A stretch of 36,898 bases of DNA from Candidatus Doudnabacteria bacterium (GCA_023246055.1 JAHFJD010000006.1:1-36898); one strand, 5' to 3'; positions 6,682 through 14,250 are shown, counted from the stretch's first letter. Notes: a model not told the origin generated them from the letters alone. A program made the numbers and translations.

Positions 6682-8859
6682 CTACGGAGATATTTCTTCA
6701 AATTCAGGAATGTTGGTGCCGGTTTTCATATTCCACGGTCCCCCGGTGACCACCGCTGACCCGCCATCATAGTAGATAGTAGCCCGACCCTGGTAGAAAT
6801 CCACGGGTTGGAGAGAATTGGAAGAGACCAATACATCAAAATCCAGGTTCCAGTTGGTACCGTCGTTGTTTTTGGTGCCCAGGTTGCGGGCCGAGTTGAA
6901 ACGGATTGGATTGGCGCCGCTCGTGGGTGTGGGAGAGTTGGGAGTATTGGCAGTCACCGTGCCTGACACATAGGGCATGTTCTTGAGGTTTTCAAACTCC
7001 ACATAAACATTGGTGGCAGGAGAAGAACCGGTGTTGGAGATGGTCAGACGAATGGTGACAGTGTCACCAGAGTGGACTGTTTGGCCGACGAACGGCTGGC
7101 CATTGACCGCGAGCCTGGTCAGAGGGCCGGAGATCTGGGGGGTACAGGGGTCATTGGAAATGACGTTCGAGAACACGGCCGAGGACTCGCCTGATGCATT
7201 CCAGGCGGTTACCGCATAAGAGTAAGTATTGCCAGTGGCTGGGTTGTCGGTAAAAGTATTGTCATTTGTAGGGTTGGTGCCAATCTGATCGTATTGAGCG
7301 AGGTTGGAGCTGCCTTGCTGGTTCGGTTTGTTGCGGTAGAGGCGAAACTCGGTTTCATTGGCAGAGTTGTCATTCCAGGTCAGGTCTACGACTGTGCCAC
7401 AGGGATTGTTGATGGACAGGTTAGTGGGAGGATTGGGAATGGATGGAATATATGCTCCTTCATAGTAGCCTTGATAATACCCTTGGGAATAGTAGTAGCC
7501 TTCGCTGTAGTAATATCCTTCGGAATAATAACCACCCTCATATACTCCCTGATAGTAGCCCTGATAGTAGCCTTGGGAGTAATAATACCCTTCGGAATAA
7601 TAACCACCCTCATATACTCCTTGATAATAACCTTGATAGTAGCCTTCGCTGTAGTAATACCCTTGATAGTAGCCTTGGTAATACCCTTGGGAGTAATAAT
7701 ACCCTTCGGAATAATAACCACCCTCATATACTCCTTGATAGTAGCCTTGATAGTAGCCTTCGCTGTAGTAATACCCTTGATAGTAGCCTTGGTAATACCC
7801 TTGGGAGTAATAATACCCTTCGGAATAATAACCACCCTCATATACTCCCTGATAGTAGCCCTGATAGTAGCCTTCGGCATAGTAATATCCCTGATAGTAG
7901 CCCTGATAGTAGCCTTCGGCATAGTAATATCCCTGATAATAGCCTTCGTAATATCCTTGATAGTAGCCCTGATAAACTCCCTGGTAATACCCTTGGTAAT
8001 AGCCTTCGTAATATCCTTGATAGTAGCCCTGATAAACTCCCTGGTAATACCCTTGGTAATAGCCTTCGTAATATCCTTGATAGTAGCCCTGGTAGTATCC
8101 CTCATAATACCCCTCGTAATAGCCTTGGTAATATCCTTGGAAATAACAATTAAACGAGCACAGAAGTTGACTCTGAACACCATACGTCTGGTTGGCTGCG
8201 CAAATGCCCACGCTGGAATCACAGGCATAACAAATTCCGGGGTGCACACATTGGGACCTGTCCGGATCGCCGGGAAATAAACATTGGTCCTGCGTGCAAG
8301 AGTTGGGATCGCTACAATCAGAATCTGACAAACATTGGATCGGCAGCTGTTCGCAGAACGAATTGCACGATCCGGCATAATTACAAACCCCTTGAGTATA
8401 AGGATTGCCATCATTATTGCAATCTGCGTGAGAAGAGCAAGCAACAGGTTTAGGATCATGACTGCAGTAAGCGGACGGAGTACCAGCATTTACACAATTT
8501 TCAAGAGTACAGGAATTACCATCGTCAGAGCAGTCTGCCGGGGAGTTGCACGCCACAGCGGGTGGAGATGGCGGTACAGGCCGTACAGGCGGTACAGGCG
8601 GTACAGGGTAAGGCAGATCGTTGCAGGCACAACCGTCCCCGGTATAACATCCCTGGGAATCGTAACCGCCTTCTACGCAGACTCCGCCATATGGGCATCC
8701 GCAATCAAAAGGATCGCCAGGGAATCCTGCGCAAAATCCACCTATCCCTGGGTTGCCCTCTGGGCCATCACATACAGGGTCAGCTTTTGCCGGCGAACTA
8801 AAAAGCAGCCCTGCAAATAAGAGGACCAGTAAAACCGTGAGGTAGCGGAGTTTAGACAT
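6682..8859 (-). CDS. Secreted Cys-rich protein with Tyr-rich GYYQ/E repeat, FnIII and DUF11-like domains (copy 1)
   Basis: 725 residues. Signal peptide 1-27 (cleavage near AKA-DP); Cys-rich region 28-80; Pro-rich linker 82-100; then Cys modules of the form C-x5-C-(S/N)-D at 104-240 (CNSPADCSDDGNSCT and relatives), probably disulfide-bonded. Residues 240-470 are built almost entirely from 4-residue units G-Y-Y-(Q/E), with variants GVYQ, GYYYAE, EGGYYSE and GYYYSQ. A fibronectin type III domain (474-570) and a DUF11-like beta domain (578-700) follow. The protein is surface-exposed or secreted. An adhesive or matrix role is inference from the Tyr repeats. Its ATG overlaps the TAA of the preceding gene (TAATG). 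The last two codons lie outside the duplicated block; copy 2 ends EEIAP instead of EEISP. Confidence 0.85.
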   Translation of the reverse strand: MSKLRYLTVLLVLLFAGLLFSSPAKADPVCDGPEGNPGIGGFCAGFPGDPFDCGCPYGGVCVEGGYDSQGCYTGDGCACNDLPYPVPPVPPVRPVPPSPPAVACNSPADCSDDGNSCTLENCVNAGTPSAYCSHDPKPVACSSHADCNNDGNPYTQGVCNYAGSCNSFCEQLPIQCLSDSDCSDPNSCTQDQCLFPGDPDRSQCVHPGICYACDSSVGICAANQTYGVQSQLLCSFNCYFQGYYQGYYEGYYEGYYQGYYQGYYEGYYQGYYQGVYQGYYQGYYEGYYQGYYQGVYQGYYQGYYEGYYQGYYYAEGYYQGYYQGYYYAEGYYQGYYQGVYEGGYYSEGYYYSQGYYQGYYQGYYYSEGYYQGYYQGVYEGGYYSEGYYYSQGYYQGYYQGYYYSEGYYQGYYQGVYEGGYYSEGYYYSQGYYQGYYQGVYEGGYYSEGYYYSEGYYYSQGYYQGYYEGAYIPSIPNPPTNLSINNPCGTVVDLTWNDNSANETEFRLYRNKPNQQGSSNLAQYDQIGTNPTNDNTFTDNPATGNTYSYAVTAWNASGESSAVFSNVISNDPCTPQISGPLTRLAVNGQPFVGQTVHSGDTVTIRLTISNTGSSPATNVYVEFENLKNMPYVSGTVTANTPNSPTPTSGANPIRFNSARNLGTKNNDGTNWNLDFDVLVSSNSLQPVDFYQGRATIYYDGGSAVVTGGPWNMKTGTNIPEFEEISP

Positions 8860-9233
8860 TACGTTTTGGACAAAATTTCAACTTTCGTTTTAATTTTACC
8901 GTTATCAGTTTCCTGCGTAATTTGAGCTTGATATTTTGCATTTTCAACTTCTTTAAGAGAAAATAAATCGTTGTATTCTCCACTAAGTCTTGTCCACGAA
9001 GCTTTAAAAAGCAAAAAATTGTATTTTTGGCTTAATTTTGGAATCGTCTCACCCATGTAAAGTTCAATTAGGTAGCCTGATTTTTCGTGTTCATAGGTAA
9101 GTTTTTGAAATTTTACATTTTTCGCTCCCTCCAGAATAAAAATTTTGAGTTCTTCAGGCAAACTGCTTTGTTGAATTGCCGAAAATGGCTTAGCATGCGG
9201 GCTTTGGCGCCTTCCAAAGTTGAGGGGGGCGGG
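6692..9233. repeat. 2542-bp direct duplication, copy 1
   Basis: Matches 14261-16802 with a constant offset of 7569 bases and no length change. The stretches compared base by base, and the translations in several frames, showed no difference. It contains the Tyr-rich protein gene and the C-terminal part of a small anchored protein. The right boundary falls in a GGGGGGCGGG run, after which the two copies diverge completely. At the left boundary they diverge within the last codons of the 725-aa gene. Confidence 0.92.
7450..8142 (-). repeat. Tyr-rich coding minisatellite (12-bp based), copy 1
   Basis: About 690 bases of in-frame repeats with a basic 12-bp unit encoding G-Y-Y-(Q/E), plus longer units carrying YAE, YSE and GVYEGGYYSE. 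Higher-order blocks of roughly 100 bp (centred on GVYEGGYYSEGYYYSQ) are repeated about four times. Because units are multiples of three, expansion or contraction would keep the frame. Confidence 0.9.
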
Positions 9234-9251
9234 GACGTCAACGACGAACAT
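8859..9251 (-). CDS. C-terminal domain of a small anchored protein, N-terminus replaced at the duplication junction (copy 1)
   Basis: Encodes a ~115-residue soluble domain: SSLPEELKIFILEGAKN, then KLTYEHEKSGYLIELYMGE and ASWTRLSG, an alpha/beta pattern common downstream of a single TM anchor in exported proteins of CPR-type bacteria. The function is not recognised. In copy 2 the domain is preceded by a TM segment and a Pro/Thr-rich linker. Here sequence upstream of 9233 is unrelated, so the first ~6 residues from ATG 9251 are accidental and no TM or signal is present. It overlaps the next gene by TAATG. It is probably a remnant, or a cytoplasmic fragment if translated. Confidence 0.5.
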   Translation of the reverse strand: MFVVDVPAPLNFGRRQSPHAKPFSAIQQSSLPEELKIFILEGAKNVKFQKLTYEHEKSGYLIELYMGETIPKLSQKYNFLLFKASWTRLSGEYNDLFSLKEVENAKYQAQITQETDNGKIKTKVEILSKT

Positions 9252-9514
9252 TCCCAGATATTATAGTAGCAACCATTCGCGTCTACATTGGTTGTGCCTG
9301 CGGACGTATAGCTCGCCCCTGCGCAAGCTGCACAGGAATTGTAAGAATCCCCGCACAGACCAGGATTCGCTTCGCATGGGGCTCCGGATGAGCAAAAAGG
9401 CACAGCAGCGCAAACCTGGGCCTGAACAATAACAGTCGGCACGGCAAAATACAGAACCGCCAAAACAGTCGTAAAAATAAAAAAGAGAGAAAATGAATCA
9501 ATTTTTGATTTCAC
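9234..9514 (-). pseudogene. N-terminal fragment of a secreted Cys-rich protein, cut at the duplication boundary
   Basis: GTG start at 9514, signal peptide (residues 1-32, ending VIVQAQ), then a Cys-rich segment including CAAVPFCSSGAPC and DANGCYYNIWEC. At 9233 the reading frame enters the duplicated block and continues in a frame that ends at 9113 without a recognisable domain. The last Cys segment (GCY-x4-C) loosely recalls GCYTGDGCAC in the 725-aa protein. The gene was probably truncated when copy 1 of the duplication arrived. Its promoter is also separated from it by the IS982-like element, so expression is doubtful. Confidence 0.6.
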
Positions 9515-9548
9515 AGCAGGATTTTAAGACCTCTAGATTAGCTCTATA

Positions 9549-10584
9549 CTTTGAATTACGAAACTTCAAATATCCCTTGAAATATCATATACTTCCTTCT
9601 GCCGTTAACATTTGACGGCAAGAGTAAATATTTGATCTGCTGAAATGACAGAAATTCAAGTCTTTGAATCAATCAGGCAGACAGTAGTTCTCATCTCTAA
9701 ACAATTACGTTTCAGTAAGTTCCTAAAACACGTCGGTCGAAAGTTAGCCTTAAGCATTGAAGACAGTATTGCCCTGGCTCTGTTCAAGCAGAAACAAAAC
9801 ATTGAAACCAAAAAGTCAGTCTACGAAATCTTCCAGCCCCCCTGCTCCTACAAAACCCTGGTGGTGAGCATGAACCGTTGGTTTAAGCTGGCGGTCCTTG
9901 TCCTGTCCCTGCTTCTGAAACACAATCGCAAATCCTCCCATCCCATCAAGCACACTGACTCCACAGATATCCCGGTCTGCTTGAGCAAGAATGCCCGGCA
10001 TCACCAGACCATGAAGGACTATGCGTCCTGGAGCAACACCGGCCAAGGCTACTATTATGGCCTGAAACTGCACTTAACCGCGGATTTGAATCGGAATGTC
10101 CTGGCCGTGAAATTCACGACAGCTAATGTGGCTGACCGCAAGGTCTGTATTCCCTTAAACCGGGATCTCATGGGAATATTCGTGGCTGACAGCGGGTATG
10201 TGTCCGCGGAGTTGGAAAAGAACTTCTACATTGCAGGAAAAAGGTTGATTCTCATTAAGCCCAAGAAGAACATGAAGAAGCTGGCAACAGCTTTTGACAC
10301 TTGGGCTTACTCGACCAGAATGCTGATCGAGATCAACTTCCGCAATCTCAAGCTCTTCTATGGGCTTATCACCAGTTTACCACGTTCAATGGCTGGGTAT
10401 CTGGCTAACTATACCTACAGTCTGCTGGCTTATCTTCTAGCGTAATCGTGTCCTCGGTATTCGCCGGGGATTAGAGAAATCAAAGAACAATCCGTTAACT
10501 AACCTGCAACTTTGGACAATTCAAGGTGTTTTTGCATTGCCCAAGATTAGAGGCTATTTGGCTGGGGAGTTTCGTAATTCAAGG
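9549..10584 (+). mobile_element. IS982-family insertion sequence, complete, 1036 bp
   Basis: Terminal inverted repeats of 17 bp: left CTTTGAATTACGAAACT (9549-9565), and the complement of the right end (10568-10584) differs at one position. The flanking 7-bp direct repeats CTCTATA (9542-9548 and 10585-10591) are a target-site duplication of the length expected for this family. One transposase gene fills the element. Intact ends and a perfect duplication suggest recent insertion. Confidence 0.9.
9645..10445 (+). CDS. IS982-family DDE transposase
   Basis: A 266-residue protein that cuts and joins the ends of the surrounding element. DDE residues are visible: Asp105 (HTDSTDIPV), Asp182 (VADSGYVS) and Glu229 (MLIEINFRNLK). 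Also typical are the fold motifs YYYGLKLHL and VKFTTANVADRKV. IS982 transposases are usually near 290 residues, so this one is slightly short, but no frameshift or internal stop is seen. It is probably active or recently active. It is transcribed opposite to the gene whose promoter the element interrupts. Confidence 0.9.
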   Translation: MTEIQVFESIRQTVVLISKQLRFSKFLKHVGRKLALSIEDSIALALFKQKQNIETKKSVYEIFQPPCSYKTLVVSMNRWFKLAVLVLSLLLKHNRKSSHPIKHTDSTDIPVCLSKNARHHQTMKDYASWSNTGQGYYYGLKLHLTADLNRNVLAVKFTTANVADRKVCIPLNRDLMGIFVADSGYVSAELEKNFYIAGKRLILIKPKKNMKKLATAFDTWAYSTRMLIEINFRNLKLFYGLITSLPRSMAGYLANYTYSLLAYLLA

Positions 10585-10588
10585 CTCT

Positions 10589-10617
10589 ATAGTAACATAA
10601 ATGAGACTCCTTGACAA
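10589..10617 (-). promoter_or_regulatory. Minus-strand sigma70-type promoter, separated from its gene by the IS
   Basis: Minus-strand -35 TTGTCA (10617-10612), 17-base spacer and -10 TACTAT (10594-10589). The -10 box overlaps the IS target duplication (10585-10591). Removing the element and one repeat places this promoter about 40 bases before the GTG at 9514. It is now 1 kb away, pointing into the IS. Confidence 0.6.
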
Positions 10618-10639
10618 AATGATAAACTGATTCCATAAT
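10611..10639 (+). promoter_or_regulatory. Sigma70-type promoter for the beta-propeller-like gene
   Basis: -35 TTGACA (10611-10616), 17-base spacer, -10 CATAAT (10634-10639), about 80 bases before the start codon at 10719. Its -35 box overlaps the -35 of the divergent promoter almost completely. An inverted repeat, AGACTCC (10604-10610) and GGAGTCT (10658-10664), brackets the promoter and could be an operator. Confidence 0.7.
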
Positions 10640-10718
10640 GTTACCATCATATATTGCGGAGTCTTAGACTTACGAATAGTCAATTCTCCCAAAATATAGA
10701 TAGCCAAAAGGAGGGCTT

Positions 10719-12167
10719 ATGAAAAAACAGATTTTTCTAGTATTGTGCCTTCTTCTCGTTGTTCTTGTTCTTTCGAAAACCGGCCACAGTCAGCAGTCAA
10801 TCGCGGTTGACTCTGTCCCGGTAGATCCCTCGGCATCCATTATCGCAGTTTCACCGGACAAGAGATCCATTTATGTTGGAGAGCGAGACTCGGGACTGAA
10901 AGTTATTGACCTTGGAACGAAAAGCGTGATAACCACCATCCCGCTTACTCCCGCAAGACTCTCCGGGTACTCGATCTGCACAAGCGAAGTGCTGGGAATA
11001 GTCGTCGCGCAACCAGGCAATCAAATCAGCGGGGGAATCGTGAGGAATGGAATTGAGCTCACGGTTATCGACCATAAGGATTTTACTATAAAAAGTAAGG
11101 TCTTTGTGGAAAATCAGGTGGCCAGTTCCACGAGGTGCGCTTTGTCCGCCAATAACAAACATTTTTACCTGCTTGCGACCCTTAACGGATTCGATATAAA
11201 CAGGGGAGTCTATGGGACCGAGGATCGTCTCATTGTCCTCAACGATGCTCTCGAGACCGAGGCCCGACTGCGGATCCCGGATATAAACATCATAATGGGT
11301 GCCGCGACCTCTCCAACCGAAGACAAGTTGTACATCGTCGGCTCGGACATGGAGGGCGCGACTGGGCCCAATGCCATCAATGCCAAAGGCGGGCGCCTGG
11401 TAGTGGTTTCCGAAAACCAGGTGAAAAAAAGCATCCAGCTAAAGACCTCGGGTGCGCCGTGGGGCGAAGTTGTGTTTAGTCCCGACGGCCGGTACGCCTA
11501 CATCTCTGCCTGGGATGGGTTAAACCCTGCTGAACTCGCAATTGTCGATACTCGCAGCGAGGAAATCGTAATTGTGCAATCTTTAGCGGGAACTTTCAAG
11601 TTTCCGACCTCGGACGAATCATCAGCCTGGTACAGTTCCGGGAGTGCAATAAGGGGCGTACTATTTATCGTGCTAGATCTCACGGATCCCCAAAAAATTA
11701 TCGCGTTCAAGGCGATTCGCGAAAATTCGCAGGAAACATTCGTGAGTTATCAGGGCATGCCAAGCAGCTTTGCAGTCGTCCCCTTTGGAAAGGACGACCA
11801 ACTCGTCTGGCTAACCCCGGGAAAACTGAACGTTCTTTTGAGTCCCAATCCTGGGCTCGAGCTCGCGAACACGACAAACCCTTTCAGGTCAGGATTCCTT
11901 GTTGGAGATTCCTGGCAACTGTCCCTCCGGGGTCTGCGGAGTGATGCGCGCCAGCCAATATACCTGCACCTCTGGAAAGACGGACAGAATCTCGGCATCT
12001 CTGGAGCGTATGGAGTAACAGATGCCCAGGGAAACTGGACCCTGAAAGGAGCATTCCAGGAGGATGCGGCCGGCTCCTGGAAAATCGTGGGAGTGATGTA
12101 TGGACCGGACGGTCCAGAGCAATCCCACCCTATCGAGATAACCATCTCGAAGGCTAATAGGGAATGA
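10719..12167 (+). CDS. Secreted beta-propeller-like (YVTN-type) protein with C-terminal beta domain
   Basis: 482 residues; signal peptide 1-24 (ending GHS-QQ). Residues ~30-375 carry propeller-like repeats: SPDKRSIYVGERDSGLKVID, VVFSPDGRYAYISAWDG, LAIVDTR and similar blade motifs of the YVTN/lactonase-like class. Residues ~390-480 form a separate beta domain (HLWKDGQNLGISGAYGVTDA, then GNWTLKGAF and GSWKIVGVMY) resembling an Ig-like module. No catalytic residues are recognised; a binding or adhesion role is possible. A strong ribosome-binding site AAGGAGG sits 6 bases before the ATG, with a clear promoter upstream and a terminator after the stop. It is a single-gene unit, divergent from the truncated Cys-rich gene at 9514. 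Confidence 0.78.
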   Translation: MKKQIFLVLCLLLVVLVLSKTGHSQQSIAVDSVPVDPSASIIAVSPDKRSIYVGERDSGLKVIDLGTKSVITTIPLTPARLSGYSICTSEVLGIVVAQPGNQISGGIVRNGIELTVIDHKDFTIKSKVFVENQVASSTRCALSANNKHFYLLATLNGFDINRGVYGTEDRLIVLNDALETEARLRIPDINIIMGAATSPTEDKLYIVGSDMEGATGPNAINAKGGRLVVVSENQVKKSIQLKTSGAPWGEVVFSPDGRYAYISAWDGLNPAELAIVDTRSEEIVIVQSLAGTFKFPTSDESSAWYSSGSAIRGVLFIVLDLTDPQKIIAFKAIRENSQETFVSYQGMPSSFAVVPFGKDDQLVWLTPGKLNVLLSPNPGLELANTTNPFRSGFLVGDSWQLSLRGLRSDARQPIYLHLWKDGQNLGISGAYGVTDAQGNWTLKGAFQEDAAGSWKIVGVMYGPDGPEQSHPIEITISKANRE

Positions 12168-12181
12168 AAAGCCTGAATCAC

Positions 12182-12231
12182 CCTTACCCTTGCTATTCAG
12201 AAAATGAAAAGCCTGGGTGAGGGGTTTTTTT
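12182..12231 (+). terminator. Intrinsic terminator after the beta-propeller-like gene
   Basis: Stem CCTTACCC (12182-12189) pairs with GGGTGAGG (12215-12222, one G-U pair) around a 25-base loop, followed by seven T residues (12225-12231). It begins 14 bases after the stop codon. Confidence 0.65.
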
Positions 12232-12250
12232 ATCCGCAATAGTTGTTAAA

Positions 12251-12425
12251 TACTGTGCTGCTTAGTTCTCGGGCCGCGTTGCGGCCTCTCGAACTTTCAC
12301 TACCTGGTGAGTCCAGGAAAGAAAAGTGAAACGGTTTATTGTAGAGATTGCCACGTCGTCCCGATTTGGTTCCGGGACTCCTCGCAATGACAGGTCTTTC
12401 GCTTCTCTTTTATGGGTTTGGTAAG
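12251..12425. repeat. Cassette 3' repeat, copy Y (after hicA)
   Basis: Contains the hairpin GGCCGCGTTGCGGCC flanked by GTTCTCG/CTCGAAC, then CACTACCTGG, GGAAAGAAAA and the end block CTTCTCTTTTATGGGTT. The same blocks recur at 13065-13222 and 17753-18005. This copy alone carries an additional REP-like hairpin at 12346-12394, which reads TCATTGCGAGGAG on the minus strand. It lies immediately downstream of the hicA stop codon. Confidence 0.7.
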
Positions 12426-12427
12426 TG

Positions 12428-12667
12428 CTAGTAATTGTTCATTATCTCTGTTGCATCATAGCCAAGAGCTTCGGCTGATTTCAAAATTTCTTTAAGTTCT
12501 CCCTTTTTCAAATGATACTGGATGGTGATAAACTTACCGGTTTTGGGATCAATCACTTTGATGTGACTGCCGCGGCCGCCTTGTTTGTGAATAGAAAATC
12601 CGACTTTTTTCAGAACCTTGAGAATGCGCTTCTGTGAGACATCAGACGGCAATTTAGGTGGTAGCAT
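12428..12667 (-). CDS. hicA: HicA-type mRNA interferase toxin
   Basis: 79 residues with the HicA/YcfA pattern: an N-terminal helix (KRILKVLKKVGF), then GGRGSHIKVIDPKTGKFITI with the catalytic His35 in GSH, and a C-terminal HLKKGELKEILK helix. It cleaves mRNA when freed from the antitoxin. Here it is the second gene of the pair, overlapping the antitoxin by 14 bases. HicA is more often first, but the reverse order occurs. It is intact by sequence. Confidence 0.85.
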   Translation of the reverse strand: MLPPKLPSDVSQKRILKVLKKVGFSIHKQGGRGSHIKVIDPKTGKFITIQYHLKKGELKEILKSAEALGYDATEIMNNY

Positions 12668-12995
12668 ACACTGACTTTTGTTCAGCTGTCAGCGGCAGAT
12701 TGGAAAGATTGATAATTTCCGCATTGCAATAGCGGGCAGGAATGTCGAACGCCGTAAAGATTGCGTCCTTGATATTGCCGACCAGTTCTTCTAAATTTTT
12801 TCCAGAAGTAATAATTGATCCTTTGGGGTAGTCTACGGATTTGGCCAAAAAATACTCTTGTCCGTCTTCAGCAATCCTCTGAATTTGAAAATTAATTCCT
12901 CGATGACGGAGCTCAATGATCAAAGTGCTAAGTCTTTCATTAGCGATCTGCTCACTCACTAAACTTGCCTTTATCTTGTCTATTATGCGGCTCAT
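12654..12995 (-). CDS. hicB: HicB-like antitoxin
   Basis: 113 residues. The central part FLAKSVDYPKGSIITSGKNLEELVGNIKDAIFTAF matches the partially degraded RNase-H-like fold of HicB antitoxins. An N-terminal helical extension of about 30 residues and a short C-terminal tail (LSNLPLTAEQK) are present; no clear DNA-binding domain is seen. It neutralises the HicA encoded by the overlapping downstream gene. Start ATG at 12995; a sigma70-type promoter lies 44 bases upstream. Confidence 0.75.
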   Translation of the reverse strand: MSRIIDKIKASLVSEQIANERLSTLIIELRHRGINFQIQRIAEDGQEYFLAKSVDYPKGSIITSGKNLEELVGNIKDAIFTAFDIPARYCNAEIINLSNLPLTAEQKSVYATT

Positions 12996-13038
12996 TTTTT
13001 AATTTAATTATTGTTGACACCAATCCTATTGTGCCCCC

Positions 13039-13067
13039 ACTCTAGCATAAACTAGGGATATTGTCCA
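13039..13067 (-). promoter_or_regulatory. Promoter of the hicBA cassette
   Basis: Minus strand: -35 TGGACA (13067-13062), 17-base spacer, extended -10 TGC-TAGAGT (TAGAGT at 13044-13039). Same architecture and nearly the same -10 sequence (TTTATGCTAGAGT) as the promoter at 18656-18684. The -35 touches the start of repeat Z, so this cassette directly abuts the end of the next one. Confidence 0.75.
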
Positions 13068-13222
13068 GGTAAGCTACGCAAGCCAAGTAGTAGACCAGTC
13101 TGACTGGACACTACCTGGCGAGCCAAGGAAAGAAAAGTCAAGTCCTTTTCACCCCTCCCACCCCCTCTTGCATCTCCCCCTCACGAGGGGGAGAGAAAGG
13201 GACTAACTTCTCTTTTATATGG
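13065..13222. repeat. Cassette 3' repeat, copy Z (after hepT)
   Basis: Shares with copy X the stretch from AAGTAGTAGACCAG through CACTACCTGGCGAG (with the small hairpin CCAGTC-T-GACTGG), then GGAAAGAAAA, a C-rich run, the hairpin CTCCCCCTCACGAGGGGGAG, and the end block CTTCTCTTTTATATGGGTTCG. It ends 8 bases before the stop codon of the hepT remnant. Confidence 0.75.
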
Positions 13223-13229
13223 GTTCGGG

Positions 13230-13688
13230 TTATTCGATTTTTAAATTAAACTTTTCCGGATGTTCCAACAGTTGCTTGATATACTTGAGAAATTGCTCAA
13301 AATCCATCAAGTGATGTATTAAAATTTCCTGAATTTCCTGCGGCGTGATGTCCGCATAAAAATGAGTCAAGCGATTACGGTAACCAGCCATGTCAGTCAG
13401 CTGATTTTGTGCGAAACCAGCATCTACAATGCCCAGCTCTCCCATTTTTTTGGCAATATCCTTATATTCAGTCGCCCTGCCACCCGGCATTCGGGAGAGA
13501 ATATGCGAACCGATATGAAATACCCCTTCGAGGGCGCGGCGCAAATAAAATTGTGCCTTTATAAAGTTATCTTCTTACATAAACTCCAGCTCGGGCAAAA
13601 TAGCTAACCTTTGCAGTTTTCCTAGATCATTTTGAATGCCGTCAATACGAGGCAGAATGGATTGATTTTTAATGGCATTTTCGACCAT
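13230..13688 (-). pseudogene. hepT: HepT-like HEPN toxin gene with an in-frame stop
   Basis: Read from ATG 13688, the frame gives a normal HepT N-terminus (MVENAIKNQS ... LPELEFM), then TAA at 13577-13575, and continues in the same frame with EDNFIKAQFYLRRALEGVFHIG and the HEPN active-site motif YRNRLTHFYADI (R-x4-H type). The stop replaces what is probably a Lys codon. A TTG at 13544 could start only the C-terminal 104 residues, which retain the RNase motif but lack the first helix. The gene starts 1 base after the nucleotidyltransferase stop, as in MntA/HepT pairs. It is probably inactive. Confidence 0.8.
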
Positions 13689-13689
13689 G

Positions 13690-14088
13690 CTATATGCGGT
13701 GCAAAAGAGCTCGATTAAATTGCTTTAGCAGCGGATGGAAATCGGCGTACTGCAAAACAGTGTGATCCTCAAATTTCAAACGAGCTTGAGACTCGGCCTC
13801 AAATATTACTTTCCCATGGGACACGACATCAAATTTCAGCTCCAAACTGGCAGTATTCAAAAAAATTATATCTAAATTTTTTCCTGGCAGAAGTTCAGTA
13901 AAAAATTCGTATAACCTATTATATAATTTGTTTTTGTTAATCCCGTTTATTCTTTTGCTCATTAGCACGCCAATATCAAAATCACTGTCGGGTAGGCTAA
14001 AACCCTCCACGGATGAACCGAAGACGTAAATGGCCGAAACTTCCAATTTCTCTAATTGCTTTTTTTGTGGTAAAGTCAATAATTTCAT
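13690..14088 (-). CDS. mntA: MntA-like minimal nucleotidyltransferase (antitoxin of the HEPN pair)
   Basis: 132 residues with the pol-beta-type nucleotidyltransferase motif: GSS (24-26), DFD with metal-binding Asp36 and Asp38, and the third Asp73 in NLDIIF. MntA proteins add nucleotides (AMP) to the HepT toxin near its active site and thereby silence it. The ATG overlaps the stop of a 17-codon leader (ATGA), which suggests coupled translation. With its toxin gene broken, the antitoxin may now be dispensable, yet it remains intact. Confidence 0.8.
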   Translation of the reverse strand: MKLLTLPQKKQLEKLEVSAIYVFGSSVEGFSLPDSDFDIGVLMSKRINGINKNKLYNRLYEFFTELLPGKNLDIIFLNTASLELKFDVVSHGKVIFEAESQARLKFEDHTVLQYADFHPLLKQFNRALLHRI

Positions 14089-14138
14089 AATAAAACGGCT
14101 ACTATCTGCTGTTTAATTTTTTCAATCTCTTGGGTCAT
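14085..14138 (-). CDS. 17-codon leader ORF, remnant N-terminus of another MNT gene
   Basis: Encodes MTQEIEKIKQQIVAVLL and stops with TGA overlapping the mntA start. The first 12 residues match the N-terminus of the nucleotidyltransferase at 18350-18643 (MTPEIEKIKQQI) with one change, and the promoter and 12-base spacing upstream are also alike. It looks like the 5' end of an older MNT gene whose body has been replaced. Translation would deliver ribosomes to the mntA start. Confidence 0.6.
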   Translation of the reverse strand: MTQEIEKIKQQIVAVLL

Positions 14139-14150
14139 GTTTGTGCCTCA

Positions 14151-14179
14151 ACCCTAGCAGACCAGCCTGGTTTTGTCAA
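14151..14179 (-). promoter_or_regulatory. Promoter of the mntA-hepT cassette
   Basis: Minus strand: consensus -35 TTGACA (14179-14174), 17-base spacer, extended -10 TGC-TAGGGT (TAGGGT at 14156-14151). Twelve bases separate the -10 from the ATG of the leader ORF, so the transcript is nearly leaderless. Confidence 0.78.
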
Positions 14180-14250
14180 TCTCCTCTAGGAATTTTTGTT
14201 AATTTATTTTTTTGTATTTCCATTTCCACTCCCAGTCTGATTAGCTCCTG

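Noticed and set aside
7450-8142. Regular repeats that could be read as a CRISPR array
   Set aside because: The repeats are contiguous 12-bp based coding units without unique spacers, in frame within a secreted protein; no cas1 or effector gene is present.
7294-8280. Long hydrophobic open frame on the plus strand (and its twin at 14863-15849)
   Set aside because: It is the antisense shadow of the Tyr-rich repeat; Tyr codons read backwards give Ile/Val/Leu. The minus-strand gene has signal peptide, Cys modules and FnIII domain.
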